From: a virus
Virus record (IMG/VR): IMGVR_UViG_3300046787_000130
Location: 62,001-126,000 of that record
Reading direction: 5' to 3' (one strand)
DNA length: 64,000 bases
Shown here: piece by piece, positions 41,780 through 49,676 of the stretch
How the letters are laid out: each line of letters starts with the position of its first letter
Numbering within the stretch: position 1 is the stretch's first letter
Position numbers and translations under genes: made by a program
The notes under the pieces: model-generated
The model's database searches: none
Told to the model about the DNA's origin: nothing
The model's input: the letters and a program-made list of their open reading frames with translations, nothing else

Positions 41780-42520
41780 ATGAAAGTAACCGTAATCACG
41801 GCTACTACAGGCAACCCGCTTCTTGCGGGTTGTTTGCGTTCTGTGGCAGCACAAACCCATAGAGATGTCACCCATGTTGTAGTTGGAGATGGTCCAGAAC
41901 ATTGGGAGAAGATTGACGCAATCTTTACAGATGCTGGATTTCCTAATGGGACAAATCAGTTCTATCTTGAGATTCCTTACCCTATCGGAAAAGACCGCTG
42001 GAATGCACATCGCATCTATCCAGCAGTAACCTATATGGCAGAGGGTGACTTCATCATGTATCTTGATGAGGACAATGTTCTTGAGCCTGACCATATTGAA
42101 TCCCTAATCAAGTTGGTTACAGAAAAGAATCTACATTGGGCTTATTCGCTCCGTAAGATTATTGACAAGGATGGTAACTATCTCTGTCATGATGATTGCG
42201 AGAGTCTGGGCAAGTGGGCTTCTGTACTTGACCCACGAGACTTCTTTGTAGATGTAAATTGCTACTTTGTGCGAAGGGATGTTGCTGTTGCGATTACACC
42301 TGCTTGGTACAGAAAATTCAGAGAACCGGGACAGCCTGAAGTTGACCGCGTGTTAGCGCACGTGCTGATGAATAACTTCCCACAGTATGATTGCACTTAC
42401 AATTATTCGTTGCTATATAGAGTAGGCAACACGCAGCACTCAGTGCAGAAAGAATTCTTTGAGCGTGGCAATGCCGCTATGTTGCAACGATATGATGGCA
42501 AACTTCCTTGGAAGATTTAA
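41780..42520 (+). CDS. GT2-family glycosyltransferase
   Basis: Encodes 246 residues. N-terminal V-T-V-I-T-A-T-T-G-N and S-V-A-A-Q-T-H-R-D-V-T-H, DxD-type Y-L-D-E-D-N and the acceptor region with R-K-I-I-D-K-D-G. Classical GT-A fold using a nucleotide sugar. It opens the sugar cluster reaching to 48961. Confidence 0.85.
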   Translation: MKVTVITATTGNPLLAGCLRSVAAQTHRDVTHVVVGDGPEHWEKIDAIFTDAGFPNGTNQFYLEIPYPIGKDRWNAHRIYPAVTYMAEGDFIMYLDEDNVLEPDHIESLIKLVTEKNLHWAYSLRKIIDKDGNYLCHDDCESLGKWASVLDPRDFFVDVNCYFVRRDVAVAITPAWYRKFREPGQPEVDRVLAHVLMNNFPQYDCTYNYSLLYRVGNTQHSVQKEFFERGNAAMLQRYDGKLPWKI

Positions 42521-42521
42521 T

Positions 42522-43475
42522 ATGGCAGAACAAAGAACCTTAGTTTGCGTTTTTGCGCAAACTCGCGAACATGAATTAGTATGGAAGAATTTCAAGAAGA
42601 ACGTATTAGATGCTCTCAATGCTGACTTGGCTCTTTGTATTGCTGTACCCGATGACTATGCTTACGCTAATCCATATTGGCAGCATGCTAAGTATAAATG
42701 GACTTGTCCAGAATATGAAAACTGGATGGATGCTTTTGAGTATGCCAAAAAAATTAGTTTCCCTCAAGTTGGTGATGATTGGAAAACTGCATTAACGGTT
42801 CCTGGTAATTGGATATCACCGCTAAATGGTAATCCTGCTGGCGGCGCACTTCAAATCTTTTTTAGATGGTTGCTTTGGCAGCATCTACAAAAAGATGACA
42901 TTTTTGCGCAATATGATAGGGTTGTCTTTACGCGCTCTGATTTTATGTTCCTCTCTCCGCATCCTCCAATGGACTTGTTAAGCCAAGAGCATATTTGGCT
43001 TCCTAATGGAGAGTACTACGGTGGCGTAACAGACCGTCATGCAGTTCTTTCGAGAAAGAACGCTGAAGGATATCTTATGGGCATTATGAAAAACATAATG
43101 ACAAATACGAGCCAATTTTGTGCATGTTTGCGGGAAGCGGGAAAAAACTACGATAGACATTATGCAACTGATACTGATGACCCTAATAAGGTAATTCCTG
43201 TTGGGCTAGAGATGTCTATCAAGGTTAATTTAGATTTTGAATTTCCGGTAGATACATGTAGATTCTTTCCATATATAATGTATACGGTAAGGTCAGCTGA
43301 CGGTAAATCGCGCCATAATTATGGAACATGGTACGAAGAATTAGGCTACTTCATAAAAAGTCCTGAAGAACTGTTTAGCGCAAAAACTTACCAAGCAATT
43401 TACGTGAAACCGCAAGATTGGTATACTGTGCCAAGAGTAGAAGCCCCGCCATATTGGAACTCTACTTGGCCATGA
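42522..43475 (+). CDS. Putative glycosyltransferase-like protein, paralogue A
   Basis: Encodes 317 residues from ATG 42522, one base after the previous stop. Clear tandem paralogue of the next gene: both share R-T-L-V-C-V, N-F-K-K-N-V-L-D, K-Y-K-W-T-C-P-E-Y, F-T-R-S-D-F or I-T-R-S-D-F-M-F-L, G-G-V-T-D-R and C-R-F-F-P-Y-I-M-Y. The R-S-D-F-M-F and G-G-(V/I)-T-D-R segments recall sugar-transferase folds of the WavE type. Function is inferred from the cluster; copy A has an insertion of about 20-25 residues near residues 200-225 and a longer C-terminus. Confidence 0.6.
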   Translation: MAEQRTLVCVFAQTREHELVWKNFKKNVLDALNADLALCIAVPDDYAYANPYWQHAKYKWTCPEYENWMDAFEYAKKISFPQVGDDWKTALTVPGNWISPLNGNPAGGALQIFFRWLLWQHLQKDDIFAQYDRVVFTRSDFMFLSPHPPMDLLSQEHIWLPNGEYYGGVTDRHAVLSRKNAEGYLMGIMKNIMTNTSQFCACLREAGKNYDRHYATDTDDPNKVIPVGLEMSIKVNLDFEFPVDTCRFFPYIMYTVRSADGKSRHNYGTWYEELGYFIKSPEELFSAKTYQAIYVKPQDWYTVPRVEAPPYWNSTWP

Positions 43476-43498
43476 CAATATAACAAAGGTGAATTGAT

Positions 43499-44377
43499 AT
43501 GCAACAACGAACGCTAGTTTGCGTAATCTCTCAAACAAGAGAACAAGAAATTGTTTGGGATAATTTCAAGAAGAATGTACTGGATACTTTAAACGCTGAC
43601 TTAGCGTTATGTATTGCTGTATCAGACGATTATGATTACTCTAATCCATATTGGCAGAACGCCAAATACAAGTGGACATGTCCAGAGTATAAAGATTGGA
43701 CTGATGCGTTTGAGTTTGCGAGGCAAACGGATTTTCCAGAAGCAACTGATGACTGGAAGAAAATTCTAACCATCCCAAGCAACTGGATGTCGCCAATTAA
43801 CGGGTATCCTGGCGCAGGGTCTATTCTGATTTTCTTCCGTTGGTTGTTATGGCACAACTTAAAGAAAGAAGACATCTTCAAGCACTATGACCGCATCATC
43901 ATAACTCGATCAGACTTTATGTTCCTCTGTCCGCATCCTCCAATGGAACTGCTCCATCCAAATTATATTTGGGTGCCTGATGGTGAACACTATGGCGGCA
44001 TTACTGACCGTTATGCCGTCTTGTCTGAAAAAAATGCTGATGGTTACTTCAGCATCATGAAGCATATCATGACCAACACGAACAATCTATATAATACTCT
44101 CAAGCAACTGCAAGATGAAATCCAAGATGAAATAAATCTGGAAAAGTCTGTTATGAAAGTTTTAGAGTTTGAGTTTGGTCCTAACATATGCAGATTCTTT
44201 CCATATATAATGTATTCCGTTAGGTCTAAGGAAGGAAAAACCCGATGGCAAAGTGGTTACTGGGTTGAGGAATTAGGTTACTACATTAAGTATCCCTCAG
44301 AATTCGAACGCGCACAATTCTTTCAACAAATTATCGTAAAGCCAGAAGATTGGTATCGTATAGCGAGGCAAGAATGA
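43499..44377 (+). CDS. Putative glycosyltransferase-like protein, paralogue B
   Basis: Encodes 292 residues. Shares with copy A most of its length, including F-R-W-L-L-W, S-D-F-M-F-L and H-P-P-M-(D/E)-L-L. The DNA has diverged, so the duplication is old and both copies are under selection. They might transfer different sugars or act as a heterodimer. Confidence 0.6.
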   Translation: MQQRTLVCVISQTREQEIVWDNFKKNVLDTLNADLALCIAVSDDYDYSNPYWQNAKYKWTCPEYKDWTDAFEFARQTDFPEATDDWKKILTIPSNWMSPINGYPGAGSILIFFRWLLWHNLKKEDIFKHYDRIIITRSDFMFLCPHPPMELLHPNYIWVPDGEHYGGITDRYAVLSEKNADGYFSIMKHIMTNTNNLYNTLKQLQDEIQDEINLEKSVMKVLEFEFGPNICRFFPYIMYSVRSKEGKTRWQSGYWVEELGYYIKYPSEFERAQFFQQIIVKPEDWYRIARQE

Positions 44378-45600
44378 TTACAAAAAGTGAACACCTATCT
44401 ACCTGTTTAATTACTGGTAGCCCAGTACAGAAGATACTTGATTTAGGTCAGCATGCGTATGCAGATACCTTCATAGCAGAAAATCAACTTGATTTGTCTG
44501 AGCCAGTATTCCCACTACAATTGTTTATGAACTCAGATTCAGGTTCAATTCAACTTGGTTACGTTAGCAAGGCTGAAGACCGCTACAATCTATACGGATA
44601 CAGTTACACCTCAAGCAACTCTCAAACATCAAGAAATCATTGGACTGAATATGCTACGACAATACAGGAGAAGTATCCATCTCCTAAACTAGCAGTAGAG
44701 ATTGGAAGCAATGATGGATATCTAATCAATCAGTTTAAGTCAACAGCCAAGAGAGTGCTTGGAGTAGACTCATCTGAAGAAATGTGCAATCTTGCCAACG
44801 CAAATCATATTCCAACCATCTGCAATTTGTTTGATGAGACTGTTGCAGATAGTATTCGCGAAGAGTATGGTGAAGCCGATATTATCATGGCTAACAATGT
44901 TTTCAATCATGCTAACAATCCAGTTGGGTTTGCTAGAGGCGTATTGAAACTGTTGTCTGCTAATGGCGTGTTTGTATTTGAGGTTCCATCTTGGGCTGAG
45001 ATGGTTACTAGCAACCGATTTGTTGATATGGTATACCATGAACACATCAGTTACTTTACTGTGCGGAGTTGCTGGAATCTACTACAAGCCGCTGGTCTAG
45101 ACATCGTTGATTTTAATGTTGTAAATTATCATGGTGGTAGTCTTAGAATTGAAGCAAAGAAGTCTACTGGGACGGGCATCATGCCCAAGAAGGTTGCTGA
45201 TGCAATTCAAAAAGAAATTGAACTGGGGCTATTTGACGTTAACTTCTATACAACATTTCAGCAAAAGTTAGAGCGCGATAGAAATGCTTGGTTGAACAAG
45301 TTCTATCAGATTCTAAATGATGAACCAGATGCCGTAATAATCGGTGTTGGAGCAGCAGCAAAGGCTAACACTTGGCTCAACTGGCATCGACTAGATAAGA
45401 CATTACTGCGTTGTATTACTGATGCATCTCAGTTTAAGCAAGGTAAGTATACGCCACTAACCCGCATCCCTATTGTCGATGACTCTGAATTTGCTAAGTA
45501 TGATAAGCCATATGCGCTGGTTTTGAGTTGGAACATTGGAGATGCTCTAAAGGCTGCACTATTGAAAATTAATCCAAACGTGAGGTTCATTTCGCAATGA
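44374..45600 (+). CDS. Sugar C-methyltransferase (NDP-hexose 3-C-methyltransferase family)
   Basis: Encodes 408 residues from ATG 44374 (ATGA overlap). SAM-binding motif V-E-I-G-S-N-D-G-Y at about 110-118, H-E-H-I-S-Y-F-T and C-terminal V-I-I-G-V-G-A-A-A-K-A-N-T. This is the layout of TylC3-type enzymes that methylate keto-sugar nucleotides. The N-terminal zinc-binding module normally has two CxxC pairs; here the first has one Cys (C-L-I-T-G) and the second is replaced by Ser, so zinc binding seems lost. Confidence 0.8.
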   Translation: MITKSEHLSTCLITGSPVQKILDLGQHAYADTFIAENQLDLSEPVFPLQLFMNSDSGSIQLGYVSKAEDRYNLYGYSYTSSNSQTSRNHWTEYATTIQEKYPSPKLAVEIGSNDGYLINQFKSTAKRVLGVDSSEEMCNLANANHIPTICNLFDETVADSIREEYGEADIIMANNVFNHANNPVGFARGVLKLLSANGVFVFEVPSWAEMVTSNRFVDMVYHEHISYFTVRSCWNLLQAAGLDIVDFNVVNYHGGSLRIEAKKSTGTGIMPKKVADAIQKEIELGLFDVNFYTTFQQKLERDRNAWLNKFYQILNDEPDAVIIGVGAAAKANTWLNWHRLDKTLLRCITDASQFKQGKYTPLTRIPIVDDSEFAKYDKPYALVLSWNIGDALKAALLKINPNVRFISQ

Positions 45601-46001
45601 AAGTCTATAACATCTATATGAATTTAGAAGAAGGTCTAAGTTCTTTTTCAGATAATCGCGGCAACATTACTGATATCTTCTTCAAGAAGTCTATCAATCA
45701 TGGTTGTATTATTACTAACAATCCCGGTGCTGTTCGCGGTAATCATTACCACAATCATACTACTCAATACACCTACATTCTTTCAGGTAGTTTAGAATAC
45801 TATTCATCTGAAGTTGATAGTAATCTCGTAGAACGTTATGTTGCTGTTCCTGGTGATATGATTATAAGCGAACCTCGTGAGATTCATGCAATGCGCGCAG
45901 GTGAGGATGGTTGCGTTTTTATTGCTTTTGCAGAAGGTCCACGCGGCGGCGCTGACTATGAGACTGATACGGTAAGAGTTGAATCAATCATCTATGACTA
46001 A
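45597..46001 (+). CDS. Cupin-fold sugar isomerase/epimerase-like protein
   Basis: Encodes 134 residues, ATGA overlap. Contains S-D-N-R-G-N-I-T-D-I, R-G-N-H-Y-H-N-H-T-T-Q-Y-T-Y-I-L-S-G-S-L-E-Y and P-G-D-M-I-I-S-E-P. Fits WxcM/FdtA-like or RmlC-like cupins acting on dTDP-4-keto sugars. Its placement between a C-methyltransferase and an SDR supports a role in making an unusual sugar. Confidence 0.7.
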   Translation: MKVYNIYMNLEEGLSSFSDNRGNITDIFFKKSINHGCIITNNPGAVRGNHYHNHTTQYTYILSGSLEYYSSEVDSNLVERYVAVPGDMIISEPREIHAMRAGEDGCVFIAFAEGPRGGADYETDTVRVESIIYD

Positions 46002-46581
46002 GGTTGCTGTAGTTTTTGGGGCAAGTGGCGGGATTGGAAACGCCACTTGCCTAGCATTGTCTGCTGAATATAAAGTCATTGCTATAACAAGAGAAGAAAT
46101 TGACTTATTTGACAATCTAAGTTATAATCAGATATGCGCTTTCCTTACTGCTATGCAACCAGACTTAGTTGTCAACTGCGCAGGACATTTTGCGGACAAT
46201 ACTGAAACGCATAATGCTACGATGGACATCAATGTTGGCTCTAACTGGAGCATCATTAAACACTACATTGACAATCCATCATCCAAACCTGTTAAAGTTA
46301 TCCTTGTTGGTTCAAGCGCATATCGTGAGGGCAGAAAGAACTACATGCTATATGCCGCAAGCAAAGCAGCACTATATAATTTGTGGCTAAGTTCTGCCGA
46401 ATACTTTCAGAGTAGCAATGTTGCGGTTTCACTAATTAATCCAGTGAAGACCAAAACTAAGATGATGGACCCAGCATCAACTAGATTCATACTTCCGGAA
46501 GATGTAGCGCAAAAAATATTAGCAATGTCATCAACAGCATTAAGTGAGTGTATTGATTTAGAATACCCGAAGGAGTCGTAA
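45994..46581 (+). CDS. Short-chain dehydrogenase/reductase
   Basis: Encodes 195 residues from ATG 45994. NAD(P) motif G-A-S-G-G-I-G near the start, N-C-A-G-H, catalytic S-S in V-G-S-S-A-Y and Y-A-A-S-K. Probably reduces a keto-sugar or related intermediate; shorter than typical SDRs (about 250). Confidence 0.8.
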   Translation: MTKVAVVFGASGGIGNATCLALSAEYKVIAITREEIDLFDNLSYNQICAFLTAMQPDLVVNCAGHFADNTETHNATMDINVGSNWSIIKHYIDNPSSKPVKVILVGSSAYREGRKNYMLYAASKAALYNLWLSSAEYFQSSNVAVSLINPVKTKTKMMDPASTRFILPEDVAQKILAMSSTALSECIDLEYPKES

Positions 46582-47358
46582 ATGAAAGTTGGCGTTATTG
46601 GAAAAGGCGTAGTTGGTACTGCCGTGTATGAGGGGCTAAAGCATCTTGGTCATACAGTAAGTTTCTTTGATAAGAAGTATGATGGTTCCAAGGTAGAGGA
46701 CATCCTAGACACCGATTGCGTTTTCGTATCAGTGCCTACAAATCAAGCATCTAACGGCGATTGCGATACCAGCATTGTTGAATCTGTTGTAGCCGAATTA
46801 AATGATAGAAACTACAAGGGATTGATTGCTATTAAAAGCACCGTAATCCCCGGCACATCTGACAAGTTAGCATCCGCATATCCAAATCTGCGAATCTGCT
46901 CAGTACCTGAATTCCTCCGCGCTAAGACAGCACTAGCAGATTTTATGTACAATCATGACCTGCTTATTATTGGTAGCCATAATGATGCGGACTTTGATAT
47001 AATTAAGAAGATTCATGGGCATCTACCAAAAGCAACATCTTGCGTTAAGCCTGTTGAAGCAGAGATTGTAAAGTATTTTAACAACGTTAATCACAGTGTA
47101 CAAATTATCTTTGCTAACATCTTCTATGATGTATGTAAAAAGGTTGGTGCTGATTACAATAATGTTTATGATGCTATCATCAAGAGAGAGTGCTTCAACT
47201 CATCATACCTAATGTGTAATGAAAACCTCAGAGGATTTGGCGGACACTGTTTGCCAAAGGATACTAGTGCTTGGGGCAACCTTGTTAAGAATCTTGGACT
47301 AGAGTATGCGACAATCCAAGCAGTTCTTTCAGACAATGAGAAGATTAACAATGAGTAA
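46582..47358 (+). CDS. Truncated UDP-glucose/GDP-mannose dehydrogenase-like protein
   Basis: Encodes 258 residues. Rossmann start V-G-V-I-G-K-G-V-V-G, S-V-P-T-N, I-K-S-T-V-I-P-G-T, V-P-E-F-L-R and the catalytic Cys in G-F-G-G-H-C-L-P-K-D. It ends before the C-terminal UDP-binding domain (family normally about 390-450 residues). It could be a short functional form, as seen in some phages, or have another substrate. Confidence 0.8.
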   Translation: MKVGVIGKGVVGTAVYEGLKHLGHTVSFFDKKYDGSKVEDILDTDCVFVSVPTNQASNGDCDTSIVESVVAELNDRNYKGLIAIKSTVIPGTSDKLASAYPNLRICSVPEFLRAKTALADFMYNHDLLIIGSHNDADFDIIKKIHGHLPKATSCVKPVEAEIVKYFNNVNHSVQIIFANIFYDVCKKVGADYNNVYDAIIKRECFNSSYLMCNENLRGFGGHCLPKDTSAWGNLVKNLGLEYATIQAVLSDNEKINNE

Positions 47359-48244
47359 AATTCTAGTGACTGGTGCCAGCGGTTTGCTGGGGACAGAATT
47401 CTGCCGACAACTTACTGAAGCAAATCATGAAGTTTGGGCTGTTGATAATCATTCACGTTCTAGTACTATTCCACCATGCAGTAAGTGGCTAAAGATTGAC
47501 TTGAATGATGTAGCAGAACTAAATGCTTTGCCTACTGATTTTGATTACATCTATCACTACAGTGCTATTAATGGTACAACAAACTTCTACAAGTATCCGA
47601 CAAAGGTGCTAACAAATAATTTTGTTTGTGACATTAACATATTTGAATTTGCATCACGTTGCGCTAACCTATCTAAGTTGGTATACGCATCAAGCAGCGA
47701 AATCGTAGCAGATGACCCAACCCGTCCAGTGCCTGAAAACACTGATGTGTTTATCAAGAACATTCATAATGCACGTTGGAGTTATCGTCTAGCCAAGATT
47801 ACAAGTGAAAACTTTTTGGCTAACAGCAATCTGCCTTGGGTTGTTCTTCGTTACTTTAACGTGTATGGCGAGAATAGCAAGCAAGGGCACTTTCTAGGTG
47901 ACCAGATTGCTAAGATTAAGAGTGGCGTATTTTCTGTTATTGGAAGCAACGAAACTAGGTCATTCTGTCATGTTCAGGATGCTATCTTAGCCAGCATCTA
48001 TGTAGCCGAGAATACTGTTAATCAAGTTGTTAACATTGGAAATGATAGAGAGATTAGCATTGGTGATGCTGTCAAGGTTATTGCTAAAGAACTTGGTCAT
48101 CCAGATGCTAACTTTGAAGAACTTCCTAGCATGCCTGGTTCAGTTGAAAATAGACGCCCCGACATCACCAAACTTAGAAGCATCATGCAACATTACACCC
48201 CAATGTCATTTGAAGATGGCATTAGAACAATACTCAAGAGGTAA
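47351..48244 (+). CDS. NAD-dependent epimerase/dehydratase
   Basis: Encodes 297 residues from ATG 47351 (8-base overlap). Extended SDR: G-A-S-G-L-L-G near the start, A-S-S-S-E-I and Y-R-L-A-K. Probably epimerises, dehydrates or decarboxylates a nucleotide sugar; given the adjacent Ugd-like gene, a UDP-glucuronate-derived sugar is possible. Confidence 0.85.
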   Translation: MSKILVTGASGLLGTEFCRQLTEANHEVWAVDNHSRSSTIPPCSKWLKIDLNDVAELNALPTDFDYIYHYSAINGTTNFYKYPTKVLTNNFVCDINIFEFASRCANLSKLVYASSSEIVADDPTRPVPENTDVFIKNIHNARWSYRLAKITSENFLANSNLPWVVLRYFNVYGENSKQGHFLGDQIAKIKSGVFSVIGSNETRSFCHVQDAILASIYVAENTVNQVVNIGNDREISIGDAVKVIAKELGHPDANFEELPSMPGSVENRRPDITKLRSIMQHYTPMSFEDGIRTILKR

Positions 48245-48247
48245 TTT

Positions 48248-48961
48248 ATGAATCCGTGTATCGTATCATTTTTTATGAATAACATTGACCGTGAAACTGT
48301 AGACTTACAAGCAGCTGTTGTGCAGAAGTTTAACAAGAGCAATGTGAAGCATTACCTCATTAAGGTTGATGCTCCTCATGGAATTGCTATTGATTACTTC
48401 TGGGCAATGAATGGTCATAAACCGCATACGTTAGAAACATATGATATCAAAGCAACTCTAGACCATGATGTCATTCTGTTTCTAGACATTGATTGTATTC
48501 CTCTTCATGAAGATTCAATTGATACTTACCTTGAAGCAGCCGCAGCTGGAAAGATTATGGGTAATGCCCAACGGTCTAATCATATTGAAAACAATCAGCA
48601 TGTCTTTGCTGCGCCATCAGCTGCTGCCATCTCACTTGAGACATTTCTAAAACTTGAAAAGCCTTCAGGATTAGAAACAAAGCGCGGTGATGTTCTTGAA
48701 GAGTATACCTTTGCCGCCGAAAAGAGTGGCATCCAAGTTGACCTTTCAATGCCATTACGTTATGATAATCCTCCTAACCGTTACGATTGGGAAAAAGACC
48801 AGCCTCCATATTGGGCACTTGCTGATGGCATGCCTGTATATGGTATGGGAACAACTTATGGCGTTGACGGTAAGGAATTGTTCTTCCATAATTTCCAAAT
48901 TCGAATGGAAGGACAACAGGAAAAGTTTCAGACAAAGTGTAAGGAAATTCTAAATGGCTAA
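48248..48961 (+). CDS. GT-A-like glycosyltransferase
   Basis: Encodes 237 residues. Contains V-S-F-F-M-N-N-I-D, DxD-type I-L-F-L-D-I-D-C-I-P-L, and F-A-A-P-S-A-A-A-I-S. No clear closer family. It closes the sugar cluster. The acceptor is unknown. Confidence 0.65.
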   Translation: MNPCIVSFFMNNIDRETVDLQAAVVQKFNKSNVKHYLIKVDAPHGIAIDYFWAMNGHKPHTLETYDIKATLDHDVILFLDIDCIPLHEDSIDTYLEAAAAGKIMGNAQRSNHIENNQHVFAAPSAAAISLETFLKLEKPSGLETKRGDVLEEYTFAAEKSGIQVDLSMPLRYDNPPNRYDWEKDQPPYWALADGMPVYGMGTTYGVDGKELFFHNFQIRMEGQQEKFQTKCKEILNG

Positions 48962-49148
48962 TCGTAGTGATTTTCAGCGCGCAGTACTCCCCCGACAAAT
49001 CAAAAAGTTTTTGCTTGGTGGTAAGTTTAAAGATGCGCACGAGTATGGTTCAATGAAACGATTGTTTATTGAAGCCCACAGCATCAATCGTACTGCACGC
49101 AACCGTCGCACAACACTTCAACTAGAGACTTCTGACGCAGAAGGATGA
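48954..49148 (+). CDS. Conserved small basic protein
   Basis: Encodes 64 residues, 8-base overlap. Contains F-Q-R-A-V-L-P-R-Q-I and Y-G-S-M-K-R-L-F-I-E-A-H. Similar small proteins stand near DNA polymerase in aquatic T4-like phages; function unknown. Confidence 0.6.
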   Translation: MANRSDFQRAVLPRQIKKFLLGGKFKDAHEYGSMKRLFIEAHSINRTARNRRTTLQLETSDAEG

Positions 49149-49396
49149 ACACTCTAGTTGAACTAAGGACTCTGTTCAGAGAGAACAGAGTTCCTGTAAC
49201 CGAATATGGTGGTTGGTATTTAAAATGCGGTAATGATTCTTGGGGCATAGTTGACGGAGAATACTATAAAAACTACGTCAAGGTTGACAAGAACTTTATC
49301 AAACAATATGTAATTGATAAGAGAATGCCTGCGAGAGCAAGAGCATTTAAAATTAATCCAAATAGGGGATATGAAGATGCCAGTGAGAGTGATTAA
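49145..49396 (+). CDS. Small hypothetical protein
   Basis: Encodes 83 residues, ATGA overlap. Contains Y-G-G-W-Y-L-K-C-G-N and D-S-W-G-I-V-D-G-E-Y-Y. Overlaps the next gene by 20 bases. Function unknown. Confidence 0.55.
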   Translation: MNTLVELRTLFRENRVPVTEYGGWYLKCGNDSWGIVDGEYYKNYVKVDKNFIKQYVIDKRMPARARAFKINPNRGYEDASESD

Positions 49397-49673
49397 ATCC
49401 GTAACCGGAGAAGAAGTGCTTGGCGATGTTGAAGAGATTCAAGGGGGATATCTAGTCTCCAATCCTGTAATTGTTATGCTGCGCGGAATGCCGCAAGGCG
49501 GACAGATGGGGCTTGAGTTTGTTCCATACATTGCTTATGCAGCAATCAAGTCTGTAGAGTTTGCTACGGATAAGGTAATTCACGTTTTAGAAGTAGACGA
49601 TTCAGTTAAAAACCAGTATAATACTATCTTTGGCGGCATTGTTGTGCCACCTAAGAATATTCTACTGGGGTAA
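49377..49673 (+). CDS. Small beta protein upstream of polymerase (paralogue of 20443 gene)
   Basis: Encodes 98 residues from ATG 49377, chosen because GGGGA lies 8 bases upstream. S-V-T-G-E-E-V-L-G-D-V followed by S-N-P-V-I-V and F-V-P-Y-I-A-Y-A matches the family of the gene at 20443. Relatives are common near polymerase genes in aquatic T4-like phages. Role unknown. Confidence 0.7.
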   Translation: MPVRVIKSVTGEEVLGDVEEIQGGYLVSNPVIVMLRGMPQGGQMGLEFVPYIAYAAIKSVEFATDKVIHVLEVDDSVKNQYNTIFGGIVVPPKNILLG

Positions 49674-49676
49674 AAC

